This document shows positions 43,072 to 54,851 of a stretch of 64,000 nucleotides of DNA, piece by piece (positions within the stretch are counted from its first letter, which is position 1; every line of letters starts with the position of its first letter). This DNA is from Portunus trituberculatus. Lineage: Eukaryota; Arthropoda; Malacostraca; Decapoda; Portunidae. The stretch lies in NCBI RefSeq assembly GCF_017591435.1, contig NC_059272.1, forward strand, positions 10,909,550-10,973,549, read 5' to 3'. Under the pieces are notes generated by a model. The model searched no databases and was not told the DNA's origin. It saw only the letters and a program-made list of their open reading frames with translations. The position numbers were made by a program, and so were the translations under genes.

Positions 43072-43693
43072 ACACAAACACACATAGCCATGTGGACAAA
43101 ATATTTGGCGAGACACAAAATTTGCTAAGAAATATCAGACTGGCTTTCCACTACATGGATAAAGATATGAAGAAACTGATATCCACAGTGATTAGACCCA
43201 GATTAGAGTATGCGGGGCTGGTGTGATCCCCACACAAAAAGAAACATGTATGGAAATTGGAGAAACTGCAAAGGATGGCAACAAAAATAGTACCAGAGCT
43301 AAGAGGGATGACATACAAGGAGAGACTGAGGGCTTTGGATCTACCAACACTAGAGTAAAGAAGAGAAGAGATAGGGGGGACCTAATACAGGTCTACAAAC
43401 TAATGAATGGAATGGATGTAGTAGATAACAAGGAGTTATTACTAAGAGATGAAGTCACCAGTAGAAGCATAAGATGTCATAGTAAAAAGTTGAGGATGGT
43501 AAGATGCTGCAAGGATATGAAAAATTTCAGCTTTCCACAAAGAAGTATAGCAGCATGGAATAGCCTGAGTGAAGATGTAGTGTCAGCAAGGAGTGTGCAT
43601 AGCTTTAAGGAAAAGTTGGAAAAATGTAGATATGGAGACAGGGCCACACAAGTGTAATGCCCAGGCCCTGTAAAACTACAACTAGGTAAATAC
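43072..43693 (+). mobile_element. CR1-like LINE 3' fragment D (AC-tailed family)
   Basis: Plus strand, starting just after a CACACAAACACACA tract (43072-43088). It encodes FHYMDKDMKKLISTVIRPRL, KLEKLQRMATKIVPELRGMT, ERLRALDLPTLE, RRGDLIQVYKLMNGMDVVDN and AAWNSLSEDVVSARSVHSFK. It ends CAACTAGGTAAATACAC with a short, interrupted AC tail. The reading frame is nearly open for about 140 codons. Confidence 0.88.
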
Positions 43694-43706
43694 ACAGGAC
43701 ACACAG

Positions 43707-44538
43707 GAGAGGGACGAATGGACAGACTGTGTCCACTTGGAACTACAAAAAGGTCTTGATAAAGTATCACATCAATGATTGCTATGGAAAATTAAAAACA
43801 TAGGTGGTTTACAGGGAAAATTACTGGATTGGATAAAAGACTTCTCAAAAGACAGAGAAATGAGAACAATGATAAAAGGTGAAGAATCAAAATAGTGTTG
43901 AGTTGTAAGTGGAGTTCCACAGGGAATGGTTCTGCTGGGTATTACAATAAATGACAATTTATCACCAGAAAACACATAAACAACATAGTTGGAGAAACAT
44001 ATGAGTTACTTAGAAAAATGAAATGGGCATTTACCTATAAAGATGAAGATATGATGAAAAAACTAATAGAATACATGATTCAACCTAAACTAGAATTTGC
44101 TGCCCTTATATGGTCACCACATAATAAGAAAGATAGAAGGAAGATAGAAAGGATTTAAAGAGTTGCAACCAAAATTATTCCAAGTTTGAGAGACCTAATG
44201 TATAAGGACAGATTAAAGATATTAAAACTTCCAACATTGAAACAGAGGAGAGAAAGAGGAGACCTAATTATTATTCATATACAGGGCATGGAAGAGGATG
44301 GACACAGATGACAAAGAACACTTATTAATGTGGGACTCAAGAAATACAAGGGGACGCGTGTAGAAGAGACATTAAGAAATAGTTTTCCAAACAGAAGCAT
44401 AGAAATATGGAACAATTTTGATGAAACAGTGGTTCAAGAAAGAAATATTCATGACTAAAGCTAAACTGGATGACTATAGGTATGGAGACAGGACAGAACA
44501 AGCATGGCTCTTTTCCTGTAAAACACAACCAGGTAAAC
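43707..44538 (+). mobile_element. CR1-like LINE fragment E with internal deletion
   Basis: Plus strand, directly following D's interrupted AC tail. It encodes the RT block KGLDKVSHQ.LLWKIKNIGG, REMRTMIKG, VSGVPQGMVLLG and then jumps from the IND of the IND(D/M) region straight to NLSPEKHINNIVGETYELLR, so the FADD catalytic stretch is deleted (junction near 43955). It continues through RRERGDLIIIH and FPNRSIEIWNNFDE to AACCAGGTAAACACACAC. It is inactive. Confidence 0.85.
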
Positions 44539-45805
44539 ACACACAAATACACATACAAACACACACACAAAGTGCATACAATTACACATAATATACACAT
44601 ACGAGAAGGGGAGGACTGCTGGCATTCCACTTTTGCCATGCTACAAAGTCAAAATTACTCAACTTATTTCCTGTATCTATTCAATGCAAGATAAACAAAG
44701 AATTTAATGAAAAAGGAGTCAAATCAAATTTTGTCTCCTCCCCAGTCCCAGATTTACACCTGAGGCATTTTAGCTGTGAGTCAAACACACTAAACTCTGA
44801 AGTGTTATATTGGCATACTGAAAAGTAATCTTGTGAGTCATATTGCCATAATCCCATCACAAGATACACAATAATGATATAAGCAAGCAAAGCCTTACAC
44901 TTTCATAAAAAAAAATAATAAATTAATTAATTAAAAAAAAATGCATTAGGAAGCTCAAAGGGGAAAAGGGGATCCACACAGACTGGACTTAACAGGTCAT
45001 TTTTTGTGTGCAAAACTAAAGGCATTCATCACTTTCACCCACTGGTGATGAAAATAATATGTTTCTTCAGATAAAAATTGGCACAGATTATGAATAACAT
45101 ACAAATCAATATAAATAATTTATGTATCAAAAAATGAGGTGAATAATACAAGAATAATCAGTCACGTCTGGTAAAATGATAGCATCATGCTGTTAACACT
45201 ACAGTACCCTGCACAATACTGCATCATACTGTACTGCTCTGTGTTGTGAATAAATCATGACCTTTATGGCAGTGTACTGCACCACAGTATTATAGTGCAT
45301 TGTACAATCCTGTACTATGATTTAGTCCAGAGCACATTCCTTTAAAACACTGCAACAACTATATCTTCCAAATGTATAGAGGTCATTCAATGCAATTAAG
45401 TAATATATGTAGAAAGTTAGCTGCAGGTCTTATATTACTAAGAATTCAAGTTTGATAAATCTACAAGGATTTAATGTACTATCCATACATAATGAAAAAT
45501 GTTTATACATAATAGCTGTTATAGAGAAAAGTATGTAATGTTATAATGTTCTATATTCAAATCATCACAGTGTCAGTATTATTATCAATACAACACATTA
45601 ATGAGTATAATGTATGGATAGTCATTCAAATATAAGTATAATGAATTTTCTCAGAAAACTTCACCATAGTAGTCCAAAGCTAAAAATTTTGAGAGGCTCA
45701 TGCAATTAGGAGTGTCCCCATTCGGGATTCCAATGTCTACTCCATAGCCCAATCTGACTATACAGCAAATAGTGATTGAAGAATACACTCACTATTGCCA
45801 ACCCC
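44539..45805. other. AT-rich sequence with a decayed SINE head
   Basis: 44715-44805 on the minus strand resembles the tRNA-like head of the AC-tailed SINE (TTGACTCACAGCTAAAATGC and AGGTGTAAATCTGGG) but is heavily mutated. 45160-45350 contains degenerate CTGCATCATACTGTACTG-type words. Nothing else is recognisable. Confidence 0.45.
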
Positions 45806-45817
45806 ATTTCAAGTATA

Positions 45818-45987
<170 letters not shown>

Positions 45988-47063
45988 CAGTAAGTCCTCG
46001 TTATACGGTAGTTCTTTATCCCATAAATTCACAGTTACGGTATTTGGAAATTACTACCCTCAATTCGATATACAGTAAGAAAAATTCACAGATACGGTAT
46101 CCGCTCATGTCATCCGAGAGGGCCCAGCGCAGGGGACCAGGGGTGATGACGTCATCCACGCCACACCTCCCCGCCACTCACAGTACTTACTTTAACTTGA
46201 CCACCCTTGGAGCCCATTATCTCTTCCCCTCCCCTTCTTTTTTTAACTGCATTACATATTACTTACATGCATTACTAATTAGATGAATTAATGGAATATT
46301 AAAGGGTCTATTGTAAGCACAAATATATTCATAATAATCATGGCAAACACTAAAAGCCTACTACCAGTGGCGAACCATGCAGCAACTGATAAAGGGCACA
46401 GATGGGCCTGGCAAGCCCACTATCAGAGAATGGTGGAAATTGTATAACATCAAGCACGCCTTAGATAACATCAAGTCATCTTGGGACGAAGTGAAGATGT
46501 CTACCATGAACTTGACGTTGAATAAAGTATGGCCAGAATGAGCGCATGACTTCCCAGGCTTCGCTGAAGACGACATCAGTGCGATCAGAAATGACATAGT
46601 AAATCTGTGCCATAGGGCTGGCTTCGATGAAGTTGATGTTGATGATGTTCAAGATCTTTTGGAAAGGCATGCTGAATCTGTCTGAAATGACGAACTTATA
46701 GAGCTGGACAAGGCATCACATGAGGCAGAAAAAGAGGGAGACGAGGAAGAACCTGTGCGTGAGTGGAAGATGACTAAGGGCTGAAATCCCTATTGTCCTT
46801 TAGCCTCGGGAGGGACGTTATCTGATAGAATACATGGCAATTGAAAGGTAAATAAAAAAAATTTTGTTTATTTCTTTTGCGCAGTACTTTACTCTTTTTT
46901 TTTTTTATGATTATTTTCATGTATTTTCATTTCTGTAGGGGTGACTTTTGACGTGCTGGAACGCATTCCCTATTATTACATGTTATAATGGGTTCGGTAT
47001 ACCGTAAATTCGATATGCGGTAAGGTTTTCAGGAACGTATATGTACCGTATAACGAGGACTTA

Positions 47064-47066
<3 letters not shown>
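45988..47066 (+). mobile_element. Tigger/pogo-like DNA transposon with transposase remnant
   Basis: Perfect 23 bp terminal inverted repeats (45988-46010 and 47044-47066; outer bases CAGTAAGTCCTCG). The left flank is TA; the right is TG within a TG array. The interior on plus (about 46370-46785) encodes, with two stops, PGKPTIREWWKLYNIKHALD, NIKSSWDEVKMSTMNLTLNK, VWPE and DDISAIRNDIVNLCHRAGFD then VDDVQDLLERHAES, which matches the C-terminal region of Tigger/TIGD transposases. The N-terminal HTH and most of the DDE domain are absent. It is an internally deleted element. Confidence 0.88.

Positions 47067-47142
<76 letters not shown>
47066..47142. repeat. (TG)n-(TA)n between two TIR elements
   Basis: About 14 bp of TG, then about 63 bp of TA, lying exactly between the Tigger-like element and the next MITE. 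Confidence 0.96.
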
Positions 47143-47145
<3 letters not shown>

Positions 47146-47770
47146 GTAACTCGATTTACGTGTGTTCAATTTACGCGTTTTTGTTATTACGCAACCAAAA
47201 AAATATTATAATTAATTTAATTTGCCCGATCGGTTTGCTTATACGCAATTTGGCCCAACTGCATTTTCAAACTGAGCGCCAGACGCAATTTCAAACTGAG
47301 CGCCAGAAAGTTTCGCAGCTGGCCGATAGGTGGGAGCTCCGCTGCTCCTTCCTCTTCTTGTGCCTCATTTGCAGTCTGCCAGCACTGAGTACAGACGGAA
47401 TCTCTTCAATCTGCCTATAATTCACCAAGATGGAAGATGGTGACTGACTGTGGTGTGAGTGGTGAAGGCTGTGACGTAGTGAGTGTTTTGTTTACATTTT
47501 CTTTGTTTTGTTGTTTTCTCTTATTATTTTTTTGCTTTCTCTTATTATTTCTTGCTTTTCCTATTACTTTAAATATACTTTAGAAAGATGAATAATAAAA
47601 ACATGTTAATTTAGCTAAACAAATAGAATATTTTGTACAAATTTTTTTGGACCACATCCCACATCCCTCCTATTATCTATTGTTTCTTATGAGAATTACA
47701 CGTTTGTTTTATGCAAATTTTGATATAAGCGATGCCTCTTGGAATGCATCTATCGCGTAAATTGAGTTAC

Positions 47771-47773
<3 letters not shown>
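47143..47773. mobile_element. MITE with 18 bp TIRs and TA target duplication, 631 bp
   Basis: Left TIR CAGGTAACTCGATTTACG and inverted right TIR CAGGTAACTCAATTTACG differ at one base. TA flanks both sides. The CAG start, TIR length and TA site fit the Tc1/mariner-pogo group. No transposase is present. The interior contains a short direct repeat, the word CAAACTGAGCGCCAGA twice near 47267-47307. Confidence 0.87.

Positions 47774-47847
<74 letters not shown>
47774..47847. repeat. (TA)n right of the MITE
   Basis: About 74 bp of TA. With 47079-47142 it shows that the MITE sits inside a TA array. Confidence 0.96.
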
Positions 47848-47850
<3 letters not shown>

Positions 47851-48130
47851 CATTAATGTCATTGTGCATGGCAGTAGCAGGAAGGGAAGCTTCTATTATA
47901 TGAAGTGCCCAGAGAAGAAGTGACTTCAGTCACCCCCTCCATTTCATCTGTGGTGCATGGCTGTGAGCAACCATTTTGAACTTTTAGTCTGACTATTTCA
48001 TCCTAAATGTTGGGGCATTGTTTTTTTTTGGAATTTACTGGCCTGCAACATTGCCAAACCTTGTATTGGCCCACTGGACAAATTATCAGATTTGAGCTTC
48101 TGTCATTGATAACTTCACTCCTTACACACC

Positions 48131-48188
<58 letters not shown>

Positions 48189-48927
48189 TGGTGGTGGCTT
48201 TTGCTCTTTGGACAACAGCTTTTGAAATGTCAATTGATAGCCAAATATTAGCCTTTTCCTCCAAAAAATACTTATTTATTGAGTAAATAAAGGTATAAGG
48301 AAAGGACCATAGTCAAGAATTGCACTATTTGCAAAAAACACTGCAATTATCATTAAAGATAAATATGTATACATTCCACCCTCATTTTTCCAGACTAAAT
48401 GGTGCAGGCCAAATATGGCTGTTTGTCTCCTTAAAACTTTTGAGGAAATGCAAAATTTAGGCTATTTTGGTTTCCCTGACCAACTAAACCAAAACAAACT
48501 TAATCAAAGTTAAGCTAACACTAAAGCTAACCTAACAGTAATAACCAGGCATGCAATGAAAAAAACTTGATAGCTGTGCAGTACAGTGAGTACACAGCAA
48601 TGCTGGCTGTGTCCACATCGCCTGCACAATGTCCGCCCATCACTCCCAATGAAATTCTCTATATCAATTTGTGTGCCAGCTTCCTAGTGGCTGCAAAGAT
48701 TTCAATGTCACGTACATTGATCCCCCCCAACCACTGCAGCACATACCACTTCATAACTGCAACATCTTATGCAGCATCATCTCCAATCCCTACATTTTTC
48801 TTTGGTGCATCTTTACTACTTTAACTTGATGATGCATCTACACAGTATTTGGCAGAATATTTCACCAGCTTATCTTTTGATTTACTGATGTCCAACACAG
48901 TTTGCTGCCCATACCATATGTTAGACT
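47848..48927. other. Unassigned sequence with a (CT)n tract
   Basis: (CT)n at about 48134-48182. The rest shows no gene or repeat signature. Confidence 0.5.
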
Positions 48928-49654
48928 AAAGGGCCCTTTACACAGTCAATTGATTCATCAAACCCAGTTGTTCAACTTGCTTGTCAAACAGTTTAAAGAG
49001 GTGTCAGACTGTCAAACCAAATGTACATCAAACCTCAGTCCTCGACTCAGTATGACTCATGCTAATGTGAAGCAAAGATATGCCTCTCAGTCAGGACGAT
49101 TCAATTGACATTAGCTTAGCAGTGGCACTAAGGAAAAAAAAAAGGAGATCAAAGTGGATAAAAGAGATAAACTTTCACATACCTACTTGCTTGTTGATTG
49201 GAAATTAGAGCCAGATGACTTGTGTAATTATTTGAGGATGGATGAAGAGGCATGTATAGATCGACTGAGGTGTGTCACCCCTTTCATTAAGTATAAACAT
49301 ACACCTATGAGAAAGGCCATAACTCCAAATGAAAGACTGAGTGTCACTTTCCATTATCTAGCGACAGGCATTTGTTTCCTCCATATTTTAGGTCTAGAGT
49401 ATGATCCGTCCACTCCTTGGCTTGAAGTGCTACTGAAGTTTGATGTTTGACGCTTATTCTGAGGTTCTCACATGCAAACAGTTTGTGGATGAATGGAGCC
49501 CCACCCACAAAAGTCAGGCTCCATCAGACAGATTTTCTTCAAACCATTTGACCAACGTGGTTCAAAACCAAATATCCCTTCAAACATCACTTCAAACGTG
49601 TGTTTGTCAAACCGAGTTTGACAAACCGTTTGACTGTGTAAAGGCCCCTTTAGT
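48928..49654 (+). mobile_element. PIF/Harbinger-like DNA transposon, internally deleted
   Basis: Terminal inverted repeats read AAAGGGCCCTTTACACAGTC at the left and AAAGGGGCCTTTACACAGTC (minus) at the right, flanked by TAA-like bases as expected for TWA target sites. The interior on plus (49200-49385) encodes LEPDDLCNYLRMDEEACIDR, LRCVTPFIKYKHTPMRKAIT and PNERLSVTFHYLATGICF, matching the N-terminal part of Harbinger nucleases (R(Y)LRM...F..LL..V.P.I......MR.AI...ERL..TL..LATG). The catalytic DDE part is missing. Confidence 0.85.
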
Positions 49655-49726
49655 ATACATATCAGGATATATGTATGTTTTAGCCAAGGAAGTTAGATTG
49701 GTTTTTCAACCTCCTAGGTTTTTTTA

Positions 49727-50072
49727 GGGAGGCGGTGGTGTAGTGGATAAGGTGGTGAGCGTGGGATCGGGCAGACGTCCACGCGTAGGTTCGAATCCCA
49801 CCACGTACAGCCTTAAAACACTTTGCCATTTGTCAAGTGGTTTAAAGCTACCTACATGTCACCATGATACCCAGGTTCTAGGTGGTTACACTCAGGATGA
49901 GCTTGGGTGGTGATAGGGGCCCTAATATGGGTATCACTATAAATAAAATTGCCTGCGCCACTAATGGGCAGAAACGGAACAGCGCTTCCCATACACTCTT
50001 CAAGTGTGCCTACAGGTGCTATAGACCTTACTGTAAAAAAAAAAATAAATAAAAAAAAAAAAAAAAAAAAAA
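49727..50072 (+). mobile_element. tRNA-derived, poly(A)-tailed SINE, copy 2
   Basis: Well-preserved head: A box TGGTGTAGTGGATAAGG, B box GGTTCGAATCCC (about 49788-49799). The body is the same as at 10990-11309 (ACATGTCACCATGATACCCA; CCTGCGCCACTAATGGGC) with an A-rich tail to 50072. Pol III promoter boxes are visible. Confidence 0.9.
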
Positions 50073-50292
50073 ATCACATCATAAATTATAATTATACATA
50101 TGGTGAGAGATGGGTCAAGATCAAGATCAGGGAGGTGATGAGGGGTTGGTGGAGTGCCGGTAGCAGAGGAGAAGGAGAGAAGGGGCAAAACTTGTTGGTT
50201 GCTGTTGTGAGAGTGCTCCTGTCTTGTTTTTTCATGGTGGATTTTAAGGTGGAAGGGGTGGTGTGTCTTGATAGGATCTCTGGTCAGCTGAT

Positions 50293-50331
<39 letters not shown>

Positions 50332-50759
50332 GTGAGGTCCGTGGTGCACTGGCAGTGTGTTTTGGCTAGTAGATTGGGGAGTCAACGGTCATAAATCATT
50401 TCTTGGACACGTTAGTGACAACGACAAATCATCACCACCAAGGTAAATAGTCTAATCTGTTGCATGTGTTTATTTTCCTGTGACCAATGCAGTTGTGAGT
50501 GTTCAAGTTTAGCAAGAGTGTTAAACACCATACTCCTCACAAACACTGGCAAGTTGCAACTTTCTCTAATTTTCTTATTAATTCTAGCTTTTAAATCACA
50601 GCTAGGGCCACTCACTTATGCCTAACACCCCTGGGAGACATAATTAAGAGTTCTAAGGTATTGAAAAATGCACAAACTTGCTCACTAATACCGAACAATA
50701 CACAGTGTTCACTAGTCAGCTGGACTTGTTTACAACTGCCTGCCGCAGCGGCGGTTTCT
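50073..50759. other. Unassigned sequence with (TG)n
   Basis: (TG)n at about 50293-50329, flanked by G-rich sequence that might be the 5' end of a LINE. Not otherwise recognisable. Confidence 0.4.
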
Positions 50760-50895
50760 GGTAGTGCGTGAGGCTCACATTGTTTGAATTCATTTATTGG
50801 CTATCCAGAATCAAATTATTAAATTATTATCTGGACACAGTCCAGATAAACCGAAATCCAAATAAATGAGGTCCAGATAAATAAGAGTCGAATGT
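50760..50895. mobile_element. Right end of a Tigger-type MITE
   Basis: Ends GTCCAGATAAATAAGAGTCG then AATGTA. The inverse, CGACTCTTATTTATCTGGAC, is a common form of Tigger-type ends, and an internal copy of GTCCAGATAAACCGAAATCC is present. The left end is not found. Confidence 0.55.
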
Positions 50896-51560
50896 ACACT
50901 ACAATGACTTGATTTTTTATATCACCATTTAATTTTGATATTAGAAGTACCTGGCACAAGGTATGCTTTGGTACAAGTGTGGTAGCTCCATAGGCTGAGA
51001 AATCCCCTAAAAGGACAATGCCTAAATGCTTAGAGGGTAGTGTTATCAAATCTTGTGCTATAGGCATATATACTACGAACATTGTTATTACCAATAAAAC
51101 AGGAAACTTAACATTCATACCACTTTGAAAAAAAGAAATGGGAGTATCGAGATTCATTCTGAAGTAAAACATAGTCAACTTACTAGACTGAAAATTGGGT
51201 GTTGTGACAGATGGGAGAGCAACAGAAAGGGAAATCTCCATGGTATCCATGCTTAAAAGCTTAGGATAAAAATGGTTTGGCTATGCTTAATAAAGACTAG
51301 AGTATGGATCAAACTGAGCATCATGTCCTACTCTTGAAATCTTTGAGTCTCCTCAAGTAAAATAATAAAGGCACCATCTGCATTTTGAAAATAAAATAAT
51401 GATGTTAATGTATTCTTCACCACAATATTTCAAGTCAAAAAGCTTGTTAATAATCTTATTTGTGTATGATTATAGTTTACCTAGAGTCCTATTAATATAC
51501 AGGAAAACCACATTAATATAAATGTATTTTAGGTATGCATGCACGGACACACGCATGCAC
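50896..51560. other. Unassigned unique sequence
   Basis: No supported feature. A 143-codon minus ORF (50819-51250) has no recognisable motif and partly overlaps the Tigger-type end. I do not call it a gene. Confidence 0.45.
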
Positions 51561-51576
51561 ATGAGCACACACACAC

Positions 51577-51628
<52 letters not shown>
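51561..51628. repeat. (CA)n directly upstream of SINE S5
   Basis: About 68 bp of CA (with two TACA breaks at the start) abutting the head of the SINE. Confidence 0.95.
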
Positions 51629-51630
<2 letters not shown>

Positions 51631-51911
51631 GCCCGGTAGCTCAGTGGTTAGAGCGCTGGCTTCACAAGCCAGAGGACTGGGGTTCGATTCCCTGGCCGGG
51701 TGGAGATATTTGGGTGCGTCTCCTTTTACGTGTAGCCCCTGTTCACCTAGCAGTGAGTAGGTACAGGATGTAAATCGAGGAGTTGTGACCTTGTTGTCCC
51801 AGTGTGTGGTGTGTGCCTGATCTCAGGCCTATCCGAAGATTGGAAATAATGAGCTCTGAGCTCGTTCTGTAGGGTAACGTCTGGCTGTCTCGTGAGAGAC
51901 TGCAGCAGATC
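51629..51911 (+). mobile_element. tRNA-Val-like SINE with AC tail, copy S5 (variant)
   Basis: Plus strand. Head GCCCGGTAGCTCAGTGGTTA has an intact A box, an anticodon arm with loop TTCACAA (CAC) and B box GGTTCGATTCCC. The head folds well as a tRNA. The body shares GTGTAGCCCCTGTTCACCTA and CTATCCGAAGATTGG with S1-S4 but has a different 3' end (GCAGCAGATCAAACACAC) before (AC)n. It may be a younger subfamily, since both pol III boxes are clean. Confidence 0.9.
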
Positions 51912-51917
51912 AAACAC

Positions 51918-51988
<71 letters not shown>
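51912..51988. repeat. (CA)n tail of SINE S5
   Basis: About 77 bp of CA with one CGCA break near the start. Confidence 0.95.
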
Positions 51989-51990
<2 letters not shown>

Positions 51991-53484
51991 GGAGATCCTT
52001 TTAAGATGCACTTAATGGGACACAGGGGAATATTCTATTCTTAAACTTCCTAGCTTGCAAACCTCTATTTATCAAAGTTTTCATAGAAAATCTCAAGAGA
52101 TGTTAAAAGCTAATTTCCAAACTCTTCATACATTTTTGTAAATAAAGGAAAGCTAGCTTAAAATTTATGTAGTTATGCAAACCAACAAGTCTCCCTTATC
52201 AAAGGAAAATCAGAAGAAATCTAAACAAATTCAACCATATGAAATAGTCATTGCAGCAATGAAAAACCAATATGTGTTATTATTACTGACTTAGCACCAA
52301 GTAATGTACCCCAAGGATACAGCACCAAGTAATGCACCTCACACGTTACAAAACAATTTCAAACATTCCTTCCTTTTTGAATGGGTATTTTATATATCTA
52401 ATTGATTTTAGACTTTTAAGCTTAACACTACAATCTAAGAACTTTCCAATTTCAGTGTGTTCCCTCATTTGCCATCAAGACCTGAAAATGGAGTTTCTAC
52501 ACCCTCAATATAGTGAATCTGTCTGTACAACAAGCTTCACATTAAACAAACTCATGACAGTTAGGTGAAAATAATATATACATAATAGTCTACCATAATT
52601 CAAGATAATAAAACTTGGATGGATAGTATTACATGTCTCTGTTCTCCCTAAGACTAATGCATAATTAAATGGCTGATTCATGGTTTAATTTCACAAATAA
52701 TACTATAATGTTGTTAAATAATCAATTTGGTAAATTATTGAGAGGTTTGTAATTTGGGGGCATTTGGTGAAGAAAAGTGTTAAGGAATTGATCAGTGCTT
52801 CACTATACTATGCTGTATATTACTGTACATTTTAGTAATACTCTTGATTTAGTGTGTGCAGTAAAAAAAAAAACATGGTTCCATCTATTTTTTTTCTTAT
52901 TTGTTATCAGCAAACAATGGTTAGCCAATGTTGAGCATAATGATACATTTACCTATAAGCTGAATTCACTCCGGATAGATGTACTCTATTTCAATTCCCA
53001 AATAATTAGCCAATGCTTCTCAGATATGGGTGACATGCCATACACTGATCCCTCTTTTCCATTTACAATTCTAACCTAAACTTGCCACACAATACAAAGT
53101 AGTAGTCTTTATGTTGCTCTAAGGACCAGCAGTTGGCCTTGTCTCTCAAACCGGAAATTCTTGTCAGCCATTATAATTTGCATTACAATATTAACTTGCT
53201 ATTGGTCATAAAAAAAATATTAACAATGATGTGTTTCACTATAAGTTATTTTCTACAAATATCTTATTATTTATAAAATGTTAGTTTTTTACTAACTCTA
53301 TCATTACCAATGAAGTAAACAACATACACCTAAATAAACAACAATCACCCATGATCCTTAAAAAGAGCAGAAACAGCATCTAATCACTCCTGGAATTTTT
53401 TTGTTCAGTTTAATGAACATTGTTGCTGGTAGGAAAAAAATAAATAAAATAAACAGGTAACAAATGAGGAATAGAAAAAAAGCA
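51989..53484. other. Unassigned AT-rich sequence
   Basis: No gene, transposon end or long repeat seen. Confidence 0.5.
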
Positions 53485-54585
53485 CAGTCAACTATAGATT
53501 AACGTGAGTTTGAATAACGCAACTTGATTAAATAATACGATTTATTCAATTTATTGCGACTTAACTCAACTCGATGACGTCACATGCACCCCACACTGCT
53601 TCTGGTGGGAATCACACTGGGCTGGGATCCAAGAATTAACAATGAGCAGAGTAACTTCTGACCATGACACTGTATCCACAAACACATAGGGAGACATTGT
53701 TGCCTTGGTAATGAGTTGTTAGCATGGTCCCACCTCCCAAGGAGGTGCTATTGTCTCATAAATACATTTGTGTTCACAAAACACCATTTCTATTAGCTTT
53801 TAACAAGCCTTACCACTAAGAAAGGATTGTCTTGTGATACACAAGTGAAATCTTGCACAGAACAACGAAAACAAAGCAGGAAATACGAAGGCACTTGTCT
53901 TTCTCTGATTGGCAATGGCTGCTTCTTCTTGTGACCCCCTTTGGCTTGCGTGTTGCTTTTCCAAAAATATTTGTGCTTTCACCCCTCTACTGCCTTCTAT
54001 AATGGATATCATATCATTGCATTCATATATAATCATGCCATGAGGATCACCTTGACTCCATGGTACTGAGTGATAGTTCAGAGATGCTCAGCTATTCCTT
54101 CTCACAGTCCTCACTCTTCAGTCTGGAGCTAACCTGCACTGTGAGTGAATCATTTCTCTGTAGTTTCACCTAGTGTCCTATACTATGGCATCCAAGTATC
54201 CTTCAACCTCCTCACAAGAAAGTTATTCCATGAAATCAAGGAAGACTGTGACCACTGAAAAGAAGTTAGAAGTCACTATGCAAGGGGAGAAAAAACCCCA
54301 GTGATTGTCCAAGCGATGTTACTAAGGGAGAGCATATTGTGTATCATCAGAGCTCATAAAATGAGAATGTGTGTTTTTGTTTCCATGACCTAATGATGTA
54401 TTGATTTGATTTGATTTGATTTATTTACTTTTTAAGTTTGAGTAATAAAATTCTAAAGGTAGGCAGACTTTGCCAGTGGCCAGGAATGTAATACCCCATA
54501 TTATGGGAAAATCATGTTTGAATATCGCAATTTTGAATAATGTGATGTCTCCAGGAACACAACTCTCATGTTAATCAAGAGTTGA
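53485..54585 (+). mobile_element. Tigger/pogo-like DNA transposon, internally deleted
   Basis: Left end CAGTCAACTATAGATTAACG and inverted right end AGTCAACTCTTGATTAACAT match over about 21 of 24 bases. The interior on plus from about 54187 encodes MASKYPSTSSQESYSMKSRK then TVTTEKKLEVTMQGEKK and a decayed continuation, which resembles the CENP-B/psq-type N-terminal HTH of Tigger transposases. The outermost right bases are eroded. Confidence 0.75.
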
Positions 54586-54851
54586 CTTTTGACAGACTTT
54601 CTTAAGGGATGGCAGAACTTCTTTATGACCACAATATCAACACTAATTCAAATAATATTACTGTTAGTGGTCAAATTTATTCATTCATAAAATTTGTCTC
54701 AAATTTATTCATTCATAAAATTTGTCTCCAAAGGAATATGTAAAAGTTGCTTATATGCTCAAAATTGTTTCTATACATACATATAACAATCAAAGATATT
54801 TCATTAATTGTTTGCAAAATTCAGAAAAGTATACCACTGAACTTCTTTTAA

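Noticed and set aside
49154..49450. 98-codon plus ORF as an independent host gene
   Set aside because: It lies within matching terminal inverted repeats and resembles the Harbinger nuclease N-terminus, so it is counted as a transposase remnant.
50819..51250. 143-codon minus-strand ORF
   Set aside because: No recognisable domain, AT-rich composition and overlap with a Tigger-type terminus; likely chance.
51631..51703. A possible functional tRNA-Val(CAC) gene
   Set aside because: The tRNA-like fold is good, but it continues without a break into a SINE body shared with four other copies and ends in (AC)n, so it is the SINE head.
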